This document shows, one piece after another, positions 1 through 4,792 of a stretch of 5,746 nucleotides of DNA; positions within the stretch are counted from its first letter, which is position 1, and each line of letters begins with the position of its first letter. The position numbers and the translations under genes are program-made. The notes beneath the pieces are model-generated. The model ran no database searches, was not told where the DNA came from, and saw only the letters and a program-made list of their open reading frames with translations. The stretch covers positions 1-5,746 of the forward strand of contig JASLEL010000224.1 of NCBI GenBank assembly GCA_030151145.1. Direction: 5' to 3'. This DNA comes from Aquirhabdus sp. GTDB lineage: Bacteria; Pseudomonadota; Gammaproteobacteria; Pseudomonadales; Moraxellaceae.

Positions 1-368
1 CATGCGGCAGCAGGTCCCGCCTCATGCAGAGCAAACTCCAGATCCAGCTCACGTAAGTCGGGGTCAAAGCGGCGCGGTGTAAAGTCCCGCGCATCCGGAC
101 GTACCCCAGCCGGGAAGACCGGACCTTGCGGCCCCAGCTCAGGCACCACGGGATCATGCGTGCCGGGAGCCGGAAAGAACACCTTGACATGATCATCAAA
201 GGACAGGGAAGTAAAATCACGCAAATCCTCTCCGGTCAAGGTGACACGCACCAGATACGGCGTCACAGCCTCAACACGCGCCACCTGTAGCAGGCGGATC
301 TTGAGCGGATGGCGCACCCGCACGACACCAAGATCGGTTGGCACTTCTGGATTCATCAGTACGGACAT
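1..368 (-). CDS. Siderophore-interacting protein / ferric-chelate reductase, YqjH-like (partial, N-terminal part)
   Basis: The first 122 residues of a flavoprotein of the siderophore-interacting (FAD-binding 9) family; the rest lies beyond the left edge. Family members are cytoplasmic NAD(P)H-dependent reductases that release iron from ferric siderophores; E. coli YqjH is the best-known relative. Visible here are the start of the beta-barrel FAD domain, the segment FDDHVKVFFP (residues 57-66), and the flavin-binding motif RDFTPR (94-99), which corresponds to RDYTP in YqjH. The start chosen is the ATG at 368, with a GAGGAT Shine-Dalgarno 8-9 nt upstream (376-381); a second ATG four codons later is possible. 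It lies 114 bp downstream of the PadR gene on the same strand, a pairing known from yqjI/yqjH, although in E. coli those two genes are divergent. Control by the PadR protein is inferred. The family call is firm; the substrate is not shown. Confidence 0.9.
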   Translation of the reverse strand, partial: MSVLMNPEVPTDLGVVRVRHPLKIRLLQVARVEAVTPYLVRVTLTGEDLRDFTSLSFDDHVKVFFPAPGTHDPVVPELGPQGPVFPAGVRPDARDFTPRRFDPDLRELDLEFALHEAGPAAA

Positions 369-482
369 GGCGTACATCCTCATTTATAGTTACGGTTTAT
401 AGACTGGCGTTGATCGGACGACCATCGGATCGGGGTATCCCCGCTCGTACCCGCCAAACGATCACATCGGGCGTTCATGGTC
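369..482 (-). other. padR-reductase intergenic gap with short inverted and direct repeats
   Basis: This 114-bp gap separates the PadR gene from the reductase gene. It holds a perfect small inverted repeat, CGGGG TAT CCCCG (431-443), with no T-run on either side, so it is not a convincing intrinsic terminator. It also has two direct copies of TTTATAG (383-389 and 396-402) just upstream of the reductase Shine-Dalgarno. On the minus strand these read CTATAAA and could serve as a -10 element, but no good -35 box is spaced correctly. No copy of the TATCTTAAGATA operator is present. Cotranscription with padR is therefore the simpler reading. Confidence 0.35.
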
Positions 483-1211
483 TTACTGACTCAAGTCGCC
501 TTTCTCTATCTCATCGGCAGCCCGCTGCAGGATGGCAGCAATCCGGCGTTGCTCATCGGCAGAAGCATGGCTGTGACGCAGAATGGCGGACTTCAGCGCA
601 TGGCGCGCTTTGATCAGCTCAGCGACCCAACCGCCCTCACTCACATCCAACGGCTCTTCACCAGCGAAGGCGCGACGGACCGACTCCATCTTGAACGCAA
701 AGTGCGTGAGCTTGGCCAGCATCATCTCGACCTGTGCGCGGTTCTCATTCAGATCGTCACGCCCAGCATCCGACAACGCATAGCGCTTGCGATTGCCCTC
801 AACTTCGACCGTGACATGACCCAACTCTTCAAGGTAGGTCAGCGCCGGATAAACCATGCCGGGACTCGGGCTATAGAATCCGTTAGAGCGGCTGTTCAGC
901 GCCTTGATCAGCTCATAGCCATAGCTCGACTGCTCCTCCAGCAACGCCAACAACAACAACTGCAAGTCATCGGATGAGAACTTACGACCACGCGTCAGAC
1001 CCTCACCACCCCCAAAGCCACCCGGCCCGCCTCCTGGAAAACCCGGACCACCAAAGCCACCGAAACCGCCGGGAAAATCTCCGCCAAACCCATGACCGCG
1101 CCCGCCACGGGTACGACCCTGTGCATGCCAGAAGTCATGTGTAGAAAAACCGTCTTCAGGAGCACAAGCTCCTCTGCGCTGACGGCGATGCGCTTTTAAA
1201 TGACCAAACAT
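483..1211 (-). CDS. PadR-family transcriptional repressor, YqjI-like, with Gly-rich N-terminal extension
   Basis: A 242-residue DNA-binding regulator. Residues 1-75 form a low-complexity extension: basic and His-containing at first (H4, H8, H25, H29, H40; one Cys, C16), then a Gly/Phe/Pro-rich tract (43-71). The PadR winged helix follows (about 80-155), with SYGYELIKAL (96-105) and the family motif SPSPGMVYPAL (114-124), and then C-terminal helices for dimerisation (about 155-242). The winged helix and the segment NENRAQVEMM resemble E. coli YqjI, a nickel-responsive repressor of the ferric reductase gene yqjH; a reductase gene of that type lies just downstream here. YqjI has a Cys/His-rich metal-binding N-terminus, whereas this one is mostly glycine, so nickel sensing cannot be assumed. 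The ATG at 1211 was preferred over an upstream TTG at 1247 because AAGGAG (1219-1224) stands 7 nt before it. Four palindromes upstream suggest autorepression. Confidence 0.92.
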   Translation of the reverse strand: MFGHLKAHRRQRRGACAPEDGFSTHDFWHAQGRTRGGRGHGFGGDFPGGFGGFGGPGFPGGGPGGFGGGEGLTRGRKFSSDDLQLLLLALLEEQSSYGYELIKALNSRSNGFYSPSPGMVYPALTYLEELGHVTVEVEGNRKRYALSDAGRDDLNENRAQVEMMLAKLTHFAFKMESVRRAFAGEEPLDVSEGGWVAELIKARHALKSAILRHSHASADEQRRIAAILQRAADEIEKGDLSQ

Positions 1212-1252
1212 CGCGCTACTCCTTCTCATTGTGCTTAATAAACGCAAGATAG

Positions 1253-1306
1253 TATCTTAAGACCTATATCTTACGATATGAGTCTTAAGATATATATCTT
1301 AAGATA
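1253..1306. promoter_or_regulatory. Array of four palindromic operator-like repeats, 14-bp period
   Basis: Four 12-bp units begin at 1253, 1267, 1281 and 1295, exactly 14 bp apart: TATCTTAAGACC, TATCTTACGATA, AGTCTTAAGATA and TATCTTAAGATA. The last is a perfect palindrome. The core TCTTAAGA is intact in units 1, 3 and 4 and has one mismatch (TCTTACGA) in unit 2. Units 3 and 4 with the TATATA between them form a perfect 22-bp palindrome (1283-1304). The array starts 42 bp upstream of the padR start codon and overlaps its predicted promoter, the layout expected of a repressor binding site. PadR as the binding protein is inferred from position and symmetry. The array could also affect the rightward redox operon, which starts 218 bp away. 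Confidence 0.75.
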
Positions 1307-1315
1307 GTTAGTCAA
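1287..1315 (-). promoter_or_regulatory. Predicted sigma-70 promoter for padR
   Basis: On the minus strand TTGACT (1310-1315) matches the -35 consensus in 5 of 6 bases. It is followed after 17 bp by TATCTT (1287-1292), which matches the -10 consensus in 4 of 6. The -10 box lies within the third operator repeat and the spacer covers the fourth, so a protein bound there would block RNA polymerase. Transcription would start near 1280, giving a leader of about 70 nt before the padR start. This is predicted from sequence only. Confidence 0.5.
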
Positions 1316-1523
1316 GCAATTTTTCCAAATGGACGAGTATCCAGACGAAATATCAGATCAGCGCCTGTCCTCTCCCCCCAGCAGCGAAGTCCTGCATGCA
1401 GAAGATCAAGCGCCGACCTTACAAACCCTTACACAAATAGGCGAAGTACCGTGTAACAAGCCCGCCTCTTCAGCGTCTATAGCTTGTAAAGACCACACTG
1501 GGCACAGTCCAAGGAGCCAGACC
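1307..1523 (+). other. Upstream region of the redox operon, weak candidate promoter
   Basis: About 217 bp between the operator array and the tlpA-like start. A 6+6 inverted repeat, TTACAC (1429-1434) and GTGTAA (1451-1456), stands 16 bp apart. The same bases can be read as a weak promoter, TTACAC with TGTAAC (1452-1457) after 17 bp, each 4 of 6 to consensus. Another possible -10, TATAGC (1478-1483), has no good -35. The reading frame of the next gene stays open back to an ATG at 1329, but that stretch has no Shine-Dalgarno near its start and no recognisable domain, so it is treated as leader. Nothing else was recognised. Confidence 0.3.
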
Positions 1524-2105
1524 ATGTACCCGCGATTGAGCACATCCTACCGCCAGCAAGCCTTGCGCATACTACCCGTCGCATGCGCACTCATCATCGG
1601 CACGACAAGTCATGCCGAACCATTACCCAATCAAGGCAACTTGCCTGCGCTGACAGGCGCAGTCGCCTGGCTAAACTCACCGCCATTGACTCAAGCCAGC
1701 CTGCAAGGAAAAGTCATCCTGGTGGACTTCTGGACTTATGGCTGTAGTAACTGCCTGAATGCCTTACCCTCCGTGAAGGGCTGGGCGGCAAAATACAAAG
1801 CTCAGGGACTCATCGTCATTGGTGTGCACTCACCCGAATTTGCTTATGAAAAAGATCTGGGCAGTGTGCAGAAGTCTGTACACGATCTGGGCATTACCTA
1901 TCCTGTCGCACTGGATAACAATTTCACCCTCTGGCGTGCATTCCACAATCAATATTGGCCTGCACAGTATCTGATTGATCGGACGGGACACATCCGCTAT
2001 GTCCATGCTGGCGAAGGCGACTATGCGCAGATCGAACAGGCGATCCAACAGCTATTGGCAGACAATTCGACCAATCAATCAACCCACAACATGGCTTCGC
2101 ACTGA
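1524..2105 (+). CDS. Exported TlpA/thioredoxin-like disulfide reductase
   Basis: A 193-residue thioredoxin-fold protein. Residues 1-31 look like a Sec signal peptide (R4, R10 and R15, then a hydrophobic core from I16 to I25) with likely cleavage after S-H-A31, placing it in the periplasm. The thioredoxin domain (about 39-181) carries FWTYGCSNC with redox cysteines C74 and C77, and the fold's cis-proline region is probably in QYWPAQY. The ATG at 1524 was chosen because AAGGAG (1511-1516) lies 7 nt upstream and the signal peptide then sits at the N-terminus. It is the first gene of an operon: its stop is 10 nt before the msrA start. The domain matches the thioredoxin domain of the downstream DipZ protein at about 98 of 143 positions, with no gaps, so it probably arose by duplication of that domain. 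Likely role: reducing MsrA or relaying electrons from DipZ, both inferred. Confidence 0.93.
   Translation: MYPRLSTSYRQQALRILPVACALIIGTTSHAEPLPNQGNLPALTGAVAWLNSPPLTQASLQGKVILVDFWTYGCSNCLNALPSVKGWAAKYKAQGLIVIGVHSPEFAYEKDLGSVQKSVHDLGITYPVALDNNFTLWRAFHNQYWPAQYLIDRTGHIRYVHAGEGDYAQIEQAIQQLLADNSTNQSTHNMASH
1638..2066 (+). repeat. Diverged duplicate of the dipZ thioredoxin domain (copy 1, in the tlpA-like gene)
   Basis: This stretch encodes residues 39-181 of the TlpA-like protein. It aligns without gaps to residues 279-421 of the DipZ protein (3651-4079), offset by 2013 bp. About 98 of 143 residues are identical, counted by hand. At the DNA level there is an exact 20-nt match, 1944-1963 against 3957-3976. 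The copies differ just around the redox motif (CSNC here, CINC in DipZ) and towards the C-terminal end. Confidence 0.85.
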
Positions 2106-2115
2106 GGACACTCTG

Positions 2116-2820
2116 ATGAATCACGATCTCATTCCAGCGCTTCCCAAGCTCAGCGCGCTACTCTTTCCTTTGGCCCTCTGCTGCAGCCTGAGTGCCTGTG
2201 CACAAGAGATCGACAGCGTATTGCCTGCGCCCGTTGTGAACGAAACAACCAATAGCCACCATGAGACCCTCGTGCTGTCCGGTGGATGTTTTTGGGGCGT
2301 ACAAGGGGTGTACCAGCATGTCAAAGGCGTTAGCCGGGCGCTCTCCGGCTACACTGGCGGCGCTGCCAGCACCGCCCAATACGAGACAGTATCCACTGGT
2401 GAAACCGGTCACGCCGAGTCCGTCCTGATCGACTTTGATCCCCAGCAGATCTCGCTTGGTGAGTTGCTCCGGATTTATTTCTCCGTCGCCCATGATCCGA
2501 CTGAGCTGAACTACCAAGGTCCAGACACAGGGACCCAGTATCGCTCGGCCATCTGGACCACGAGCCCTGATCAGAGCAAAGTCGCACAGGCCTATATCGA
2601 GCAGTTGGGCAAAGCCAAGATTTTTCACCAACCGATCGTGACGACGGTTAATCCACTGAAGGGCTTTTATCCGGCAGAGCATTATCATCAAGACTATCTG
2701 ACTTTAAATCCTGACAATCCCTATATCGCCATCAACGATCTGCCTAAAGTCGCGAATCTCAAACGGCTCTACCCGACCGACTATAGTGATAAACCGGTTC
2801 TCGTGGAGCATACGCCATGA
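2116..2820 (+). CDS. msrA: Peptide methionine-S-sulfoxide reductase MsrA, lipoprotein form
   Basis: A 234-residue MsrA, which reduces the S-epimer of methionine sulfoxide in proteins. Family motifs are GCFWG (57-61) with catalytic C58, GYTGG (78-82), TGHAE (97-101) and the segment DTGTQYRSAIW (137-147). By alignment with E. coli MsrA the active-site residues Y89, E101, D137 and Y142 are all present. The N-terminus is a lipoprotein signal: a hydrophobic stretch, then lipobox L-S-A-C28 followed by Ala, which predicts outer-membrane sorting. Cysteines are C22, C23, C28 and C58 only. After processing and lipidation C58 is the sole free thiol, so the resolving cysteines of the E. coli enzyme are missing. 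GAGGA (2104-2108), overlapping the stop of the upstream gene, lies 7 nt before the ATG at 2116. The last bases overlap the next start (ATGA). The two flanking thioredoxin genes are the obvious source of electrons. No MsrB is seen nearby. Confidence 0.95.
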   Translation: MNHDLIPALPKLSALLFPLALCCSLSACAQEIDSVLPAPVVNETTNSHHETLVLSGGCFWGVQGVYQHVKGVSRALSGYTGGAASTAQYETVSTGETGHAESVLIDFDPQQISLGELLRIYFSVAHDPTELNYQGPDTGTQYRSAIWTTSPDQSKVAQAYIEQLGKAKIFHQPIVTTVNPLKGFYPAEHYHQDYLTLNPDNPYIAINDLPKVANLKRLYPTDYSDKPVLVEHTP

Positions 2821-4607
2821 TCATTTTCCTGCTCGCCTATATCGGCGGGGTATTGACGATCTTAAGTCCGTGTATTCTACCGGTCTTGCCCTTTGTCTTC
2901 GCCCGCGCAGGTCAGCCGTTTATCAAAAGCGGCCTGCCTATGCTGATCGGCATGGCGCTTATGTTTGCATTGGTTGCGACGCTAGCAGCAGTAGGTGGTA
3001 GCTGGGCGGTGAATGCCAATCAATATGGCCGCGACGCCGCGATCATCCTGCTGGCGCTGTTTGGTCTGTCTCTGATCTTTCCTCAGGTTGCCGACCGGAT
3101 TATGCATCCTATACTGGCACTGGGTCAGCACCTCCTTAACTCGGCTGAGTCCCGGCAAACGTCGCGTGATGGCACAGGCCATACCCGCTCTCCATTCATC
3201 ACCTCATTCCTGCTCGGCATCGCGACCGGTCTGCTGTGGGCACCCTGTGCCGGACCGATCTTAGGCTTGCTGCTGACAGGCGCAGCACTGAATGGCGCCA
3301 ATGTACATACCACGCTGCTCTTGCTCGCCTATGCACTGGGTGCAGCGACTTCACTGGGTGCTGCACTGCTGATCGGCGGTCGGGTATTTACTGCCATGAA
3401 GCGTAGTCTGGGCGCGGGTGAATGGATTCGGCGGGGTCTCGGCGTTGCCGTACTCATCGGCGTCGGGGCCATCGCATCTGGACTCGACACCGGACTCCTG
3501 ACTCACCTGTCGCTGACGCATACGACACGGATTGAGCAAGCCCTGCTGGATCGCGCACCAGATGTCACGGCACCTGCTGCGACAGCAACCAGGGCAAGTA
3601 ATGTCAGCACGACCGACTCGACGACACCAGTCAGCCTGCCTATCGAAGGTGAGCTTCCTGCGCTGGATGGCGCTGTACAGTGGCTCAACTCCCCACCGCT
3701 GACTGCGGCAGGACTGCGTGGCAAAGTGGTGCTGGTGGATTTCTGGACCTACTCCTGTATCAACTGTCTGCGGACACTGCCCTATGTCAAAGCTTGGGCA
3801 GAGAAATATAAAAGCCAGGGGCTTGTCGTGATTGGTGTCCATGCGCCGGAGTTCGCCTTTGAAAAAGACATCGGCAATGTCACCCATGCCGTACACGATC
3901 TCGGCATTACCTATCCAATCGCCATTGATAACGACGATGTCATCTGGCGGGCGTTTCACAATCAATATTGGCCTGCGCATTATTTCATCGATGCACAAGG
4001 TCGTATCCGCGCGCATCACTTTGGCGAAGGCGGATATGATGAGTCCGAGCAGATCATCCGGCAGCTACTGGCCGAAGCCGGTCAAAAAGTCATGCCGCAG
4101 AGCAATGTCAAAGATGACATCGGAACCGGTATCAGCATGGCATCGGATGACGTTGACGTGCAGTCGGGAGAGACCTATGTCGGCTATGAACGTGCGGAGA
4201 ATTTCGCCTCAAATGGCGGCGTGACGCAAGACATTGCCCGTGTCTACAGCCTCCCTGACAAACTTGACCTGAATCAGTGGGGCCTACAAGGCAACTGGCG
4301 TGTCGAAGGTGAGAAAGCGGTGCTACTGGATACCGCAGGTCATGTCGCGTTTCGCTTTCATGCCCGTGATCTGCATCTGGTGATGGGACCGGGCAAAGAC
4401 GGCAAGCCCGTGCATTTCATCGTGCGTATGGACGGTAAAGCCTTGGGAGCCAATCACGGTGTAGACAGCAATGAAGCAGGCTATGGCACCGTGACCGGAC
4501 AACGTCTCTATCAGCTCATTCGAGAAACTGGGCCTGTACAGGATCATACGTTTGACATCACCTTCCTTGATCCGGGGGTCGAGGTCTACTCGTTTACCTT
4601 TGGTTAA
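2817..4607 (+). CDS. dipZ: DipZ-type protein: CcdA-like membrane domain, thioredoxin domain, C-terminal beta domain
   Basis: A 596-residue fusion. The membrane part (1 to about 225) has about six hydrophobic segments (roughly 2-25, 38-60, 73-93, 127-155, 165-190, 205-225). It shows the CcdA/DsbD motif LSPCILP (16-22, C19) and WAPCAGP (141-147, C144), the two membrane cysteines that carry electrons from cytoplasmic thioredoxin. A Thr/Ala/Ser-rich linker (about 226-278) leads to a thioredoxin domain (279-421) with FWTYSCINC (C314, C317). The C-terminal domain (about 445-596), starting GETYVGYERAENF, is typical of DipZ proteins and resembles a carbohydrate-binding-module fold; its role is not known to me. 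Both extra domains should face the periplasm. Its start overlaps the msrA stop by 4 bp (ATGA), with GGAG (2805-2808) 8 nt upstream, so translational coupling is likely. Predicted job: moving reducing power out to the thioredoxin domains and MsrA. M. tuberculosis DipZ has the same domain order and is about 100 residues longer. Confidence 0.94.
   Translation: MIIFLLAYIGGVLTILSPCILPVLPFVFARAGQPFIKSGLPMLIGMALMFALVATLAAVGGSWAVNANQYGRDAAIILLALFGLSLIFPQVADRIMHPILALGQHLLNSAESRQTSRDGTGHTRSPFITSFLLGIATGLLWAPCAGPILGLLLTGAALNGANVHTTLLLLAYALGAATSLGAALLIGGRVFTAMKRSLGAGEWIRRGLGVAVLIGVGAIASGLDTGLLTHLSLTHTTRIEQALLDRAPDVTAPAATATRASNVSTTDSTTPVSLPIEGELPALDGAVQWLNSPPLTAAGLRGKVVLVDFWTYSCINCLRTLPYVKAWAEKYKSQGLVVIGVHAPEFAFEKDIGNVTHAVHDLGITYPIAIDNDDVIWRAFHNQYWPAHYFIDAQGRIRAHHFGEGGYDESEQIIRQLLAEAGQKVMPQSNVKDDIGTGISMASDDVDVQSGETYVGYERAENFASNGGVTQDIARVYSLPDKLDLNQWGLQGNWRVEGEKAVLLDTAGHVAFRFHARDLHLVMGPGKDGKPVHFIVRMDGKALGANHGVDSNEAGYGTVTGQRLYQLIRETGPVQDHTFDITFLDPGVEVYSFTFG
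3651..4079 (+). repeat. Diverged duplicate thioredoxin domain (copy 2, inside dipZ)
   Basis: Partner of the copy at 1638-2066. In this copy the domain is tethered behind the membrane channel and carries CINC. The proline-rich lead-in (LPIEGELPALDGAV, against LPNQGNLPALTGAV in copy 1) shows that the similarity begins slightly before the thioredoxin core. Confidence 0.85.
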
Positions 4608-4613
4608 ATTTGC

Positions 4614-4638
4614 GTGCTGTCTCGCTCGCGAGCAGCAC
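4614..4638 (+). terminator. Hairpin just after dipZ, possible terminator
   Basis: An inverted repeat 6 nt after the dipZ stop. GTGCTG (4614-4619) pairs with CAGCAC (4633-4638), and CTCG (4621-4624) pairs with CGAG (4629-4632). T4620 is a single-base bulge and CTCG forms the 4-nt loop, so the stem has 10 pairs and is GC-rich. There is no T-run directly after it (the nearest, TTTT, is about 13 nt on), so it is not a classic intrinsic terminator. It may instead protect the 3' end of the operon mRNA or act as a weak stop. Confidence 0.45.
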
Positions 4639-4792
4639 ATCTCCTCAGGTTTTCCGCTGTCAAGTACACGCCGATCATGCAGCGTGACCTCATGTGGGCT
4701 ATGATCAAGTGCAAGCATCCGTATATTCATCGCCGGTGGTCGTCTACATCTGGACACGGCGCGACATCACACTGCAAAAGGCAGGGATCAGC
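4639..4792 (+). other. Spacer before the MBL-fold gene, no clear gene
   Basis: About 154 bp with no supported coding region; the short open frames here have no family features or ribosome binding site. TATATT (4722-4727) could serve as a -10 box for the downstream gene, but no good -35 box lies 16-18 bp before it. AGGGA (4783-4787) is the probable Shine-Dalgarno, 5 nt before the ATG at 4793. Confidence 0.3.

Noticed and set aside
431..443. CGGGG TAT CCCCG as a terminator between padR and the reductase gene
   Set aside because: The stem has only 5 pairs and there is no T-run on the relevant strand.
477..977. 166-codon plus-strand open frame opposite padR
   Set aside because: It lies opposite the well-supported PadR gene, and its Gln-rich end is only the complement of the Leu-rich helix of PadR.
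1329..1523. 65-codon N-terminal extension of the tlpA-like reading frame from an ATG at 1329
   Set aside because: It has no Shine-Dalgarno near its start, is low in recognisable structure and would bury the clear signal peptide in the interior. The ATG at 1524 has AAGGAG at ideal spacing.
1572..1587. Second lipoprotein signal at C21 of the tlpA-like protein
   Set aside because: The -3 residue is proline and the hydrophobic core continues past the cysteine; a standard signal peptidase site at S-H-A31 fits better.
1975..2115. 47-codon upstream extension of the msrA frame overlapping the tlpA-like gene
   Set aside because: It would overlap the upstream gene by 131 bp and displace the lipoprotein signal peptide from the N-terminus. 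The ATG at 2116 has a good ribosome site.
3351..4019. 222-codon open frame on the minus strand opposite dipZ
   Set aside because: It is antisense to a firmly identified gene, with no family motif and no ribosome binding site; a shadow of biased codon use.
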